Assembly (NCBI GenBank): GCA_027574665.1
Contig: CM050666.1
Location: forward strand, 1,488,001 to 1,552,000
Direction: 5' to 3'
DNA from: Rhynochetos jubatus
Taxonomy: Eukaryota > Chordata > Aves > Eurypygiformes > Rhynochetidae
DNA: 64,000 nucleotides
The notes beneath the pieces were generated by a model. The model saw nothing but the letters and a program-made list of their open reading frames with translations, did not search any database and was not told the origin of the DNA. This document shows, one piece after another, positions 1-10,880 of the stretch. The first letter of the stretch is position 1, and the number at the start of each line of letters is the position of its first letter. A program made the translations under genes and the position numbers.

Positions 1-16
1 ACCAGGGAGGTGAGCT
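1..16 (-). CDS. Ubiquitin-like gene, start of exon 5 (partial)
   Basis: A pyrimidine-rich acceptor (CCTCCTATCTGCAG) ends at 17 and leaves an 80-bp intron, which is short but normal for birds. The phase-2 join reads RAHLPG before the window ends. Tentative because only 16 bases are visible. Confidence 0.4.
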
Positions 17-3000
17 CTGCAGATAGGAGGGATGACAGGCTTATGCCACCTGAGATGAGGCTTTTGGAAGCTCCCGCTTCACCTGACAGCTCTTACCGGT
101 ATACAGTACACTTCAGAGAGTCTTGGGTTATCTCTGGCGTCACTTCTGGAATATCCTGCAACACAAGTGTGGCCAGTTTGTGGCTGAATGGGGTGTTGTG
201 CACTAGGTGCTGCTTGCAGGAGGTGTGCTGGGATTTAGAGTGAAGCATGATGCAGCTTGGCATGAGAGCTTGGAGCCTCGCAAGCAGTAGCAGGGGATCA
301 GCAGCTGCTGCCTGGTGCCCAGAAACACTCATCACTCTCATCAGTGAAGAGGCCAGAAAAATCATTGACTGGCAATTCCTCTGCCCTAGGATCTGAAACA
401 AGCACGTCCGAGGCTCACGACCCCTTTAATGCAGACACCTGCAGCATTGTCCAAAAGAAATTCTGCACACAGGCACAGCATGGAGGACTGAACATAGCCC
501 CATTTGGGTAGATGCCACTGGGATGGGGAAGACATTGGTTAGTCCATGCGTCTCCCATGCATCAGGAGGAAAGATGGTGGAGATGCAGGACAGCTCCTGG
601 CACTCCAAACTATGTGTTTCACCCACTGATTTTTAGGTTGTATTTTGCAAATGGGAATTCCAGATAGGAAAGTTGCTGTTTCCTCTGAGAGAAAATGTTG
701 TTGGCTGCTGACTTTCTTGTGAGTAAAGCCTGAGCTGTTCCCTCTCTGCCATAGTGTATCAGCAGAGAGGGCAGTGGCCACAGGCAGATGAAATGTTTAG
801 CAGCAAGAACAAATCTAGGATACAAACAAGTGCAATTTGTCTTCCCACAAACTTGAAAACTGGGGCAGCGTGTGCTGAGTTAGTGTAGCAAAAGGGACCA
901 GACTCTTCTGGAGGATGAAGAATTGCTGTGAATAACAGGGTTTGAAGGCACACCCAACCTCCCAGGGTCAGTCCCAGGCTCCCTGCTGTGCCATTTCTTT
1001 TGGGTGCGACAGTGGGCTGCCAAGCCTGGCAAAGCCCTTACCTCCTTCATGCAATGCCAGCAGCTTTGCGGCAGCTCAGAGTCCAGTTTCAGCCAGTGAT
1101 CACTCTCCTGCAGAGGGCAACATGGGAAATTGCACTGTTATTTCTCCCCTCCAGCCTTGCTTGCCTGCTAGAGGCAGGAGGAGAGGTCTTCTGTCAACAT
1201 GAGCAACACCCGCAGTGTCAGTTGTAGTGCTTGCCTGGCTCCTCACTCCTGCAGGGAGGAAACAGGCTGGTGTGGGAGCTGTGCCTGCCTGGCCTGCCGC
1301 AGGGTGAGGTCTCTCTCCTGGGACCAAGGGCAGCACCCAACAGCTCTTGCCACCCAGCACAGTGCTGCAGTGGTGATGGGCAGCACCGGACCCCCCCATC
1401 TGCAGGGCCGTCTGTGAGCCCGTACACTGCAGCCGTGCCTTCCTCTCCAGCCCTGCAGTGTTCCTCACTCAGGCACCCCAGCCACAGGTATCATGTCCCA
1501 TGAGACCTCACCTCTGCACTCCCCAAGGCTTCATCTGTCAGAGATTTGCTGGGGCCTGCCACCAGCTTCCTTAAGGCTAAGTCTGTGACTGGAACAACAG
1601 AAAGACATTATCATTTTTGCCTCAGGTTTAGGAGAAGAAGACATCCTCAAGCATCCTTCACCCAACCTTCCCAATCCCATTAGCTGCACTGTTCCACTCG
1701 TGTACCACTGTATGCTCCCACATCGACCACAACTTCCACATCCTCCTCCATGAACAGTGGCAGGGACATGCTCACCACCGTGCAGCAAGGTCCTACACTC
1801 ACCACCGTGCAGCTCCACCAGCCCTGCTGCACCAGGTTGTCAGTGGGGACCAGGGCATGACCTTACCTGAAAATTCAGGTTCAACAGCTACACCACCACC
1901 TCGCACTGCAACAGCAACAGAAAGCAGAGGAGAGCTCAGGAGCCAGGTCATGTCCAGAGGAGTATCCCATCCTCTGCCCATCCTTTCCCTCTTCTTCACA
2001 CCTTAGCTATGAAACCTCTTCCTGACAGTTTGTGCCTGTGTGGTTTAACCCCAGCTGGCAACTGAGCTCCACACAGCTGCTGCCTGGGGACTGGCTGGGC
2101 ATTGGTCAGTGGGTGGTGAGCAATTGCATTGTGCATCACTTGTTTTGTATATTTTTGTATCATTATTATTATTATTACTACATTATTTTATTTCAATTCT
2201 TAAGCTCTTCTTATCTCAACCCACGATTTTTCTCACTTTTACCCTTCCAATTCTCTCCCCCATCCTATCATAGAGAGGAGTGAATGAGCAGCTGTGTGGT
2301 ACTCAGTTGTCCACTGGGGCTAAACCACAATGGTGCCCATTCACATACCAAGCTGTCTGTCACCAGGAATCCCACACAGCTGCCTTTCCCGGCAGGGCAG
2401 CACACTGCAGGGCTGAGAACACACTCCTAGGCTTCACTTCTCCATCCCTCCCTGCTGCCATGCAAAGAGCAGATTTCTTGCTCAGCTTCGGGAAGCAGAG
2501 TCCTTCCTCACCCTCTTGCCTTCCTCCTGCATAAGTACATCCCTGGGCCCTCACCTTCCTCCCACCTTCCCGTGCAAGCATGCTTAAGCAGCTCCCTGGT
2601 GCACACAGCCCCAGTCGCCTTGCCCCTTCCCTCCTGCCTTCGGTCCTGGCCACCGTCCCTCCTCAGGAAACACCCTGACCTGCACCCACTCCGCCTCTCC
2701 CACTCCAGACAGATCCACACTCACCTCCCCCAGGCCACCCTGCACTTACATATTGCTGTATGGTACAAAAAGGAGTTGGGTGTGACTTCATAGTGTTGTA
2801 GGGTCAGGTCATCCTCCATCTGCCTGCCGTTGTAGTGCAGCATTCCTGCTTCAGGGCTCAGGGAGGAGTCCTGTGCATTCAGCTTGGCCTTGAGCTCCCG
2901 CACGCTATCATCCAGAGACACTGGCACTGCAAGCGTTTTGCCCCTCACCGTCTTGATGAAGATGCAGAACTTGCTGGGGCTGTGGGCTGCAGGCTGCGAC

Positions 3001-3023
3001 TCTGCCATGGCTCTTTCAGCCAT
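1..3023 (-). CDS. Ubiquitin-like domain gene, probably interferon-inducible (5' part; runs off the left edge)
   Basis: Spliced host gene read right to left: exons 2750-3023, 1867-1905, 1512-1588, 97-155 and the start of another at 1-16. All junctions are GT-AG and the phases agree (1, 1, 0, 2). Residues 19-95 form a ubiquitin fold: CIFIKTVRGKTL matches the first strand of ubiquitin, GRQMEDDLTLQHY matches the segment GKQLEDGRTLSDY, and the fold ends in LRGG, as ubiquitin does. An extension follows, starting GVAVEPEFS and continuing through TDLALRKLVAGPSKS and DIPEVTPEITQDSLKCTVYR, in which I recognise no domain. A GAAANNGAAA element lies 37 bp upstream of the ATG, which suggests control by interferon regulatory factors. 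Known: free LRGG tails are conjugated to targets, and LRGG inside a chain can be cut by deubiquitinases. Inferred: a modifier precursor or a protein with a fixed N-terminal ubiquitin-like domain. The full identity is unknown because the 3' end lies outside the window. Confidence 0.75.
97..155 (-). CDS. Ubiquitin-like gene, exon 4
   Basis: A 59-bp exon with acceptor TGTGTTGCAG and donor CCG|GTAAGA. Phase 0 in follows exon 3 and the reading is DIPEVTPEITQDSLKCTVY, ending in phase 2. Not recognised as a known domain. Confidence 0.6.
156..1511. other. Intron 3 of the ubiquitin-like gene
   Basis: About 1.36 kb of unique-looking, moderately GC-rich sequence. No convincing exon, repeat or RNA gene was seen. 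The open frames on both strands lack paired splice sites. Confidence 0.5.
1512..1588 (-). CDS. Ubiquitin-like gene, exon 3
   Basis: A 77-bp open exon with acceptor TTGTTCCAG and donor GAG|GTGAGG, entered in phase 1 and left in phase 0. It encodes 26 residues starting VTDLALRKLVAGPSKS. No domain is recognised. The phase fit with both neighbours is the evidence. Confidence 0.6.
1771..1812. repeat. Two-copy tandem repeat
   Basis: The 15-mer CTCACCACCGTGCAG occurs at 1771 and again at 1799 (last base differs in spacing only), a 28-bp period. It lies in the intron between exons 2 and 3 of the ubiquitin-like gene. No function seen. Confidence 0.6.
1867..1905 (-). CDS. Ubiquitin-like gene, exon 2 (LRGG tail)
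   Basis: A 39-bp exon between a pyrimidine-rich acceptor (TGTTGCAG) and the donor CAG|GTAAGG, phase 1 in and out. Joined to exon 1 it completes a Leu codon and reads LRGGGVAVEPEFS, so the ubiquitin C-terminal motif straddles the splice junction exactly where the fold should end. That match is the main support for such a small exon. Confidence 0.75.
2037..2330 (+). mobile_element. ERVL-type LTR fragment with fold-back ends (fossil)
   Basis: The middle and right parts match the 3' half of the avian ERVL-type LTR family as I remember it: the CATTGTGCATCACTTG stretch, an ATT-rich run and the TTATCTCAACCCACGA block, ending in TAAACCACAA. The left arm (about 2037-2082) is an inverted, slightly diverged copy of the right arm (about 2285-2330), so the ends could pair as a hairpin. 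It lies in intron 1 of the ubiquitin-like gene. An old non-coding fossil. Confidence 0.7.
2750..3023 (-). CDS. Ubiquitin-like gene, coding exon 1
   Basis: Encodes 91 residues plus one base (phase 1) and ends at a strong donor (T|GTAAGT). The start at 3023 has a purine at -3 and G at +4. A second in-frame ATG at 3008 sits in an even better context (GCCATGG) and would drop only five residues, so either start gives the whole ubiquitin fold, which begins at about residue 19. Confidence 0.8.
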
Positions 3024-3059
3024 CACAGGAAGTCAGGCTTTGGCTCCGTCACTTCCCAA

Positions 3060-3071
3060 GAAACTGAAAGT
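3060..3071 (-). promoter_or_regulatory. Interferon-stimulated response element upstream of the ubiquitin-like gene
   Basis: On the + strand this reads GAAACTGAAAGT, matching the IRF/ISRE consensus GAAANNGAAA. It lies 37 bp before the ATG at 3023, the distance seen in classical interferon-stimulated genes. ETS-like GGAAGTGA and ACTTCCTG motifs lie between it and the ATG. Binding is inferred from sequence only. Confidence 0.6.
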
Positions 3072-5149
3072 GTCAGGTGACATCAGGGCTGACCCGCTGC
3101 CAAAGCACCTTCGCACCCCAGCTGAACCCTCCTTCTTCTGCCTGCACCCGGCTTCCTTCCCTGCCTCCCACCCTGCTCTCTCCCTGGGCTCTTCCATCCT
3201 CACAACCTCTCTCCCTTGTTACCTTCCCTTTCCTCTTCTTCCCCACCTGGCTCCTCTTACAGGATTTCCTTCCCCGGGGAAGGCAAGGCAGGACTGTGCA
3301 GGCAAGGGGAGAGCTTTTACACTAGGGAACAGTGCAGCAGAGGCTTGGATCCCACCTGGAAAGCAGGTCTGGGGGTGCCAGAGGGTCCCCTACTAGGTTA
3401 TGGGGTCACCTGCCCTCCACCCTTTCCCTGGCACATCCTTGCCCTCCTTTTCCTGCCAGCCCAGCGTGTGCCCGCACTGGACAGGATGAGGCTCTGCCTG
3501 CCCAGGCTGCATGGGGGACCAGCCCGTCCCTGTCCCTGCTGCAGTGGTGTGTGTGGGAGGGTTAATTTGGGGGTGGTGGGATGTGCAGGGCTGCAGGTTG
3601 TTGTCTCCCTGACTCCTGCAGAGCTGGCAGGGAGTCGAGGGTAGGCAGCATGGTGGGCAGCTGCCTGGCACTGCTGGCATGGCCCCGTCAGCCCTGCAGT
3701 GTGGCACCACTAGTCCACCTTGGGGCAGACTTGTAGACCCTGCCCCACAGCACCCACCGTCCCCAGCAGCAGCCCCAGGATGGCTGAGCACCCTGTCAAG
3801 CACTCCAGGGTGCCAGGAGGAGCAGGATCTGCCAGCAACATTCAGGGACCCCTCTGCCAGAGCAAAGGGGGAACAAGGACATTTCAGTGAGTGACCCCGT
3901 GGTCCAGGCTGTGTCCAACGTGGGAGTGGCATTAGGGTGATGGAGTCAGTGCCCAGAGCCCAAGGGTACACTCCAAGAGACAGTGATGAAGGGGGCATGC
4001 ACTGCCCAGGAACTCTGGGGTATTTATGGGGAAGGGAGGACCCACTGCCATCCTTCAGTGCTGGGGCTGCCTGCACACCCTGCTGTGACTGGTCCTTGCC
4101 CCCTACTCCTAGCAGAACTGCATTTCCTGTGTTCCTGGAGCAGCACGGTCCCACAGTGCCTCTAGTGTGTCGCCGCCCCTTCCCTGGAGTGATGTGCTGG
4201 GGCCCACAAGGTGCAGTGAAACAGCCCCAAATCTTGCATGCTTGTAGTGTCAGCCAAGCCTGACTGCCCATGGCCCATCGACAGAGACTACTGTTAGGAT
4301 AATTCCCTGGAAAGGGATTTATGGACTCCTTTCAAGGCCCAATCCTTGCTGTTTGCTTGGCAGCTGTGTGGGAGCAGTTTTCCACACCAGAGGTCAAAAT
4401 TCCTGGGTGCTGGGTAGGTAAATGGAGGTGGTCGTCGGCTGTCATGGGTCTCCCACCGCCAGCAGTACTGTGTCCTGTGGGATGAGCTCTGCACCATTCC
4501 CCACCAGGCACAGCACCACATGCAGGGATGCTCATTCTCCAATGCCTGCAAACATATCCAGTGGACCTGGTGGCAGTTCTCCTGGCTTAAAACTGAGACA
4601 GCTCCTTGAGGATCCACAACCCTTCTTGCAGGGCTGTGGAGACATGTGGCTCCCTGGAGCTCCTGCACCTGCAGATTCCATCCATGGGCAGGTTTTCTTC
4701 ATAGCAGTGCAAACCGCAGCTGGACAGCACAGTTAAGCCCCTCGTCTCATTAGGAGCAGGGAGCAAGGAACTAAAGGCGCGCCATCAGAGGGCAGTGAAC
4801 CACGTGGACAGCCTCAGGAAGTCAGATAATCAGGGTGTAATACAGCAGCGACCCAAGGCAATGTGTATCCGGGGGAGACAAAAACCTTCCTCTGCATGCA
4901 GGGTGGTCTCAAAAGTCATGGAGGTGAAGTGAAGGACATATTTGGGGCATGCAATAAGAAAAGGCACACAGAGATGCTGACACTGCCAAACAGGGTATGA
5001 TGGAAGAGGAAAGTAGTTCACTGTGGAGAACAGAAACGTGCCAGGCTGGCCGGGGGGGTGGGAGGGGCGGGGAGAGATCCTGTCTCCAAGGGGAGCGCAG
5101 AGAAACGTGAATCCAGAAGAAAAATGTAAAACAGGTGACCTGGGAAAGG
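3072..5149. other. Intergenic region between the two divergent host genes
   Basis: About 2 kb of GC-rich, pyrimidine-biased sequence. A 292-codon open frame on the - strand (3393-4271) has no family resemblance and looks like chance in sequence poor in stop codons. No repeat was identified. Confidence 0.5.
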
Positions 5150-5900
5150 ACGGGAAGCGGTTGTTTCCAAGAGGGCGGGTTGCGGCCGCAATGCCCAGCC
5201 TTGCGTGGCCTCTTTGCGTGGCCAGCCACGCCACGTGTGCCCTGGGAATGGGAAGGACCGGCGGGAACCCCAGCGCTCCGCTCCCCGCTGCTGGTGCCGC
5301 GTCCCGGGCGGACGGACGCCCCGCCCCGCCCGAGGGCGGCCGCTCTCCCGCCCACCGCCCCGGCACCCGCCGTTGCTTCCCAGGTAAGCGCGGCGGGCAG
5401 CGGGCAGCGGGCCCCGGGGGGGTCATTCCGGGGCTGGTGGAGCCGGGAGGAGGGCTGTTCCCGGTGCGGAGCCGCTGTCCGCGGCCTGCTCAGGATCGCA
5501 TCCGCGCCTCCGGTTGGGTGAATCGGGTGGCGGGAGCCGCCGCTACCCCTCAGGCACGGGGATACGGGTGGCGCGGAGGCGGCGGAGGAACACGGGACTC
5601 GGAGGCTCCCCTGCAGCGGGAGCTGCCGGCAAGGCCGGGTCAGCGGAGCGGCGGCCGGAGCAGTGCGGGAGCGCCGCTTGTTTTCGCATCTCTATTGAGA
5701 TGCAGCAACTGCTTGAAAAATCACAGCAGCACAAACCGGGCTGCGATTGCTGGCGGGCAAAACCCGCGCTTCTCCCGGACGCCCGGTTTTGGGTCCCTGT
5801 CGTGTTCCCCTCCCGCCTTAGCGTGACCTCCAAGTTAGTTCGTCCCTGTTTTGGGGGACTGTAGTCCCACCAGGGCAACCGGCCCCGGTGTGGCGGAGCG
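5150..5900. promoter_or_regulatory. AIFM3: CpG island, candidate AIFM3 promoter
   Basis: Dense CpG, with runs such as GGGGCGGGG just upstream and many CGG/GCG steps, contrasting with the CpG-poor flanks. It contains a good donor on the + strand at 5383/5384 (CAG|GTAAGC). The next complete + strand gene is AIFM3, so I infer that a non-coding first exon starts here. It could also serve the divergent - strand side or an unseen non-coding transcript. Confidence 0.55.
5300..5383 (+). other. AIFM3: Possible non-coding first exon of AIFM3 (3' boundary only)
   Basis: The donor TTCCCAG|GTAAGCGCGG sits inside the CpG island and is the best + strand donor there. The 5' end is not visible, so 5300 is arbitrary. 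Splicing to 18891 would make a 13.5-kb first intron. Confidence 0.35.
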
Positions 5901-8218
5901 GCAGCTGGAGACCGGCACAACGCAGGCAGCCCAAGCCAGACTCGCAGGTGCAGATTTGCCTGAGCGTATTAGCAAACGTGTGGGTAACTGCACGGTCTCC
6001 TTCGAGAGGGAACATCCACTGCCATACGCAGTGTGTGGAAGGTGAAATTTGGTGGTGGTGTGCTTTAGCTGTCAGTCTTGGGAAACATTGCAGTGATAGA
6101 CTCCTTTTGCACTGCTCACAGCTTCTGCAGGGAACATGGTTTTCTCCTGTGCAGTCTGAACTGACAGCGATAGCACGAGAAGGACTTGGCTGCCTGTAAT
6201 AGCATGACTGAGAATTAAACCTCTTTTGTGTTGTGAAATGTTTTGATTTTAGCATCAAGCAGCCTGCACTGGGAAGAATTTTCAGCATTTGTGCTTTTTA
6301 TTGGCATACCTTTGAGATCTGAGCCAAATCTCATGTTTAATAATTCACTTCAGAATATTTCTAATCCAGCTTGTAGAGGATGTGTTTGGAGGGGTGGCAG
6401 TGACAGCGCTATGGAATGAGCCTTTAACCTGGAGCCTATAAATTTCTGAAGCAGCAGCCAGTAAAACAGTTGTGGGTAATTGTAGTCTGAAACTGTTCTT
6501 GCTGTGTTTCAGGAGCCGGCAGGGCAGGTTAAATGGTAGCTTTGTAACTCTGCTGCGCTGACACAAACTCCTGGTGACAAGGTGAAGTGAACCAGGGCTT
6601 GTCTCTCCCTGTCCTCTGTGAGACGGGGCCATTGGTGGGGCTGTGAGCTGCTCTTGGCATTTTGCTGCCAGAGTTTTGCTTCTGTTTCTTGAGGCCATCC
6701 CAAGTGAAGTATGTGGCAAAGCCAAACCCACTGTTTGCTCCAGGTGGGTGCAAAGCAAATCTCGATCTTCCCCAGGAAGCAGCTGAAGAGGTAAAGGTTT
6801 GGCAGGGAGGGGTGTACTGAGGAGTGGGCATGGGTTGGGAGGTCCTGGGGAGGCAAGGTGGTGGAAGGAGCAGGAGAGGAAGGAGGGGACCAGTGGGGCT
6901 CTTACAGTGTCAGTAGTCAGGGGAGCCCCGCAGTGGGGGCCAGGCAGGAGGGTCAGGTTGGGTATGTAAGCGGCAGGAAACTGGAAGCAGGACGGTTGGG
7001 CAGGTGAGGGGAACCATCTGAGAGCTGCCTGGGGAAAAAAGGGTGTGAGGTGCTGAAGAGGTAAAGGGAATATTCGGGTGCCATTGAGAGGAGAGAAGGG
7101 GGTTCCTGTGCGCCAGCTCCCTTGACTCTGGCTCTTCTGTTGTGTGGGCAGGGGATGGGCAGTGGTACACAGTATGTCCCTGTGAGCATCGTGATGGTGT
7201 GGCGGGTGCAGCATCCTCACAGTGGAAGGTTGGGTGGCAGTTAACACTAATGAGGGCATTTTTACCCCAGTTGGGCGCCCTGTGCTGGGAGCCAGGGTTG
7301 GGGGAATTGTGGGAGCCGCGTGTGCAGCCTTTGTGGTGCAATTCCTGAAAAAAATGATAGCTTCAGGATGGAGACACATCTATATTCACTCACAATTTGT
7401 TAAAAAAATACAAGTTCTCCCTGCCCTAAAAATGTCGTCCCCTGCTGTCCCCCCCTTTGTGTGACTTGGTTGTTTTCCCACTGGCTCTTTCTAGGTCTTT
7501 CTTGTGGTGAGTGAACCCCTTGCACCCCCATGGGGTCAGAGCAGGGCTGCTGCGTGTTGCCTTGATAACATAGAGCACACAGCGCGGTCCGTGAGGGTGG
7601 GGAAGAGCCTTGGGAACCCCCGATGCTCCAGCCACGCCTGGGCTGTGTTCAGAGTCTTAGGTCCAGAGGAGAGACTTGCTTTCTTTGGCAGCAGAGCCAG
7701 CTTATCCTGCAGGTGAGCCAGACCTTGCAGAGAACTGAGCGCCTGACACTGAGCTGGCAGGGTTGTCCTTGTGGCCACGGGCTGTGGCAGCTTGGTTGTG
7801 CCCAGTGTGGTGAAGTGGATGGAGGATTGACCCTTGGGTGTGGAGAGAGGGAGGCTGTGGGCAGCTCGAGGTATCAGCAGGACTTCGTGCCATCAGCTGC
7901 CTTGGTTTTCGGTGGAGTTGCTCTCTGCAGGGCAGAGGAGATGGCAGGAAGGTGCTTGTGGGCTGCTGTGGGTGCAGCTGTGCTTGGACAACAACCACAG
8001 CCTGAATTCTGTCTCACCACCACTCGCTCTGTGCCATGGGGAGCACGGCTTGTGCACAGCAGGATCTGTGCTGGCTCCTGCTCTGCCAGACTGTGGATGG
8101 ACAGGGACTGCTCCACACTGATGGCCCATGGAGACTGGCTACGTTTGGGGAGAGAAGGAGGCCAAATGCAGGAGGGAATCACTGAGTGCTGTTGGGCTTC
8201 TGGGTTGGTGCCTGGTCC

Positions 8219-8262
8219 ATGCCAGGGCTCCTGGAGGTCATGCCAGGGCTCCTGGGGGTCAG
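8219..8262. repeat. Two-copy tandem repeat of about 21 bp
   Basis: CATGCCAGGGCTCCTGG is repeated in direct order with one or two differences. No coding role is evident. Confidence 0.6.
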
Positions 8263-10449
8263 GATAGTACTGGAGCAGAGGCAGGCATGCTGGTCGGCAG
8301 GCTGCAAGGAATCCTGCAATCCACTTTATATATTTTTATTAATGGCCTCTACCCACGAAGAAGCAGATGCTGCTGAAACTTGCTGAGACAGTGGCGGTAA
8401 GAAGCATTGCCAGTGGCTGGAGTTACCCCACCAAGCAGAGGCAGAGGAGAAGTTGGGCACGAGGCTGTACGTGGTGGGATGAAGAGTGAAAAAGGAGCTG
8501 GTCATCAGGATATGATGGAGGAAGACAGCTTGGGTGTACTCACTGGTGGATGCGGAGTCACCACCCATTGCTGTGCCAGGCATGGAGGATCTGGTGGAGG
8601 GTGGTGGCCCAGAGCTCTGTCAGACCCCATAGGAATCAAAATACAGCAAGTCCCCAGAAGAGTGAGATAAATGGGCAGCCCCTGTCTTAGGCAGACACCA
8701 GGAGTGAGAGTCTGGTGCATGGGAGCTGGAAGTGGGTCAGGGTGGGTGTGTGCCTGGCTGGGATGGAGCTGCGTGGGGCAATGTGTGGCATGACGGTGAG
8801 GATGGGAAAGAGGGTCCACTGCTGGGTGCCATCACATGGAATGAGGAGGTGGGTGGGAAATGAGGGCTTTGTATCCTGGTGAAGTTCAGGACTTAGTGGG
8901 CAGGGAAGGTGCCCTGCGCCCAAGAGCTGAAGTCGTGGGATGGGCTGTGCTTTGCGGGACACACTGGAGAGGCTGCAGTGAGGTCTGTGCTTTGTTTTGT
9001 TTGTAGGGTGTGTCTGAAATGGGTCTGCTGCTGGGACTCCTCCACAGTTCCTGCTGCGCCTTGTGTTAAAGACAATATTGTGCATGTACGAAAAATTGGC
9101 AAGGAGGCAGCTCTGCGGTAGAGTACGATTTGGGATCAAGGGTTGTTTTTTTCCACAGCAGGGGCCAGAGTCAGAACCAGCTCTTCCCTGCAAGTATGGA
9201 AAGTGCCACCAGATGCTATGAACCTCCTCCAGCCGCCTCCTCCTCTCATGCTCCTGCTTGGTGGGCGTAGCCAGATCTCACTGGCTAGAAAGAGCACGTG
9301 GCCCTCCTTGCTCTGCAGGGCAGGCAAGGCCGTCTGCATACGGGCAAGTCTTCAGGGGACATGGAGCTGCCGTGCATCCTAAGTTCCCTGGCGTGGCTGG
9401 TGCTGCATGCTGTTAAGTGAGGAACCAAGGAGCACAGGGTAGTGTGTATCCAGGCTTATAGATACAAAGTTTTGTTTTCATGTTTTTGAAGATTGATTCT
9501 GTCCAGAATAAAGAGTTCAGATGGAAAACCAGCTGTGTGCAACAACCACCCAGAATCTCTCACTTGAACTGTGGTATAAAAAAGCCATTACTGACAGACA
9601 TCAGGGACCGTCCTAAATCTCCAGGTGTCTGTTGGGACAGTATCCCCAAATATAGGTGCCTCCATTGACTTTCTTCTGGCCATAGAGCCTTCTCTCAGAC
9701 CTGCGTGTGCTGTAGCAGTCAGTGAGATCTAACTGTGCAGAGCTTAAGGGTGTTAGTGAGACTCCTACTAAGTGTCCTTGTACTGATCAGGAAAGAAATT
9801 ACTCTGGCATGCTCTGACATGGACTCTTCAGACATATCCACAAAGGATGTCCTGAGAACAAAGTGCTGAGCATTTCGAATGGTGATAACATCGCTGTGAG
9901 TCCAAAAATTATCTGCAGTAACTGATAATGTTTCCGAAGGACAAAGTTCTTGCGACAGAAATAGGCATATGTTTGCACACAACAGAACCGAGATACAATA
10001 AAAAGAAAATTTTATTGTATGCAGGGGCAGTTAAAAAACAGCAGCTCCTGTTGAGCATGGAGCTGTAGAACATTGCCTTAGAAGACCTGTGCTATAAATG
10101 ACTGAAAACTAGAAAAAGAAAACTGCCTCAGGGAACAAACATGGAGAGATCAAGGGCACAGTTGGACTCCTGGTCCTGCAACAGAATCACTGGCCAGACA
10201 TAGGCCTGATGAGCCCTGGCAAGGGGCTGTGTTCAGTGCTGCGGAGGAAGGTGAAAAAACCCGGGGGACCTGTGGCAATCTGCCCAGGGAATAAACTCCT
10301 TCCTGACCCCAGAACTAGTGATTGGCTGTTTCCTGAGCATGTGAGCAAGACTTGCCATCTGGCCCCCTCAGGATTTGCATGGCTTCAGGGGACACCAGCA
10401 CTGCCCAACCCCTTCCCTCCATCCCCTGGAAGCATTTCAGGGGCTTCTA

Positions 10450-10659
10450 AGCCTGGAAAAATACTCCAGAAGTGATAGGCCCGGGAGAAAATATGTCATT
10501 CCTATTCCCTGAGACCACTGTATGCTCCAAAGTGTTGAGAGAGTGAACATCTTCGAATATCTCCACTTCCCACTTCTGGCAATGGAAGAAGTGTAGAAAG
10601 GGAACTCTGAGGTGGTCTCCCACTGCCAAGAATAGATTTTCTTGTTCTTTGTAGACCAC
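10450..10659 (-). other. Coding-like open stretch, unrecognised
   Basis: An open frame of about 70 codons with protein-like composition (for example LFLAVGDHLRVPFLHFF and WEVEIFEDVHSLNTLEHTV) ending at a stop. The alternative frame on the same strand is also open, which weakens the case. No recognised homologue and no clear splice partner. Confidence 0.15.
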
Positions 10660-10799
10660 TGAGTCTCAGTCTTTTCCACTGGTACCTGTCTGAAAAGGCC
10701 TGGTACCCTTGGGGAACCCTTGGTGTTAGTGGGTCTTCTCACATCACAAATGGCATTGGGTACATTCTTCAAAGTTTGAAGCAGGTTTATGGTTAGATC

Positions 10800-10880
10800 C
10801 AGGTTGGTATCTTGCCCTGCTCGGAGCTGGAGTTGGATCAGATGACCACCAGAGACCTATTCCAGCCTAAGTTCTTCCAT
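10800..10880 (+). mobile_element. Short CR1-like 3' end
   Basis: The stretch GATCAGATGACCACCAGAG followed by TTCCAGCC resembles the conserved 3' end of CR1 LINEs (GATGATCTCCAGAGGTCC, then TTCCAACC). Only about 80 bp is visible and it is diverged, so an old, heavily truncated copy is likely. Confidence 0.45.

Noticed and set aside
3393-4271. 292-codon open frame on the - strand between the two host genes
   Set aside because: Biased composition (Cys, Gly, Pro), no domain, no splice or promoter context; explained by low stop density in GC-rich DNA.
5023-5826. 267-codon + strand open frame in the CpG island
   Set aside because: Arg/Gly/Pro-rich reading of CpG-dense DNA; the good donor at 5383 interrupts it and no protein similarity is evident.
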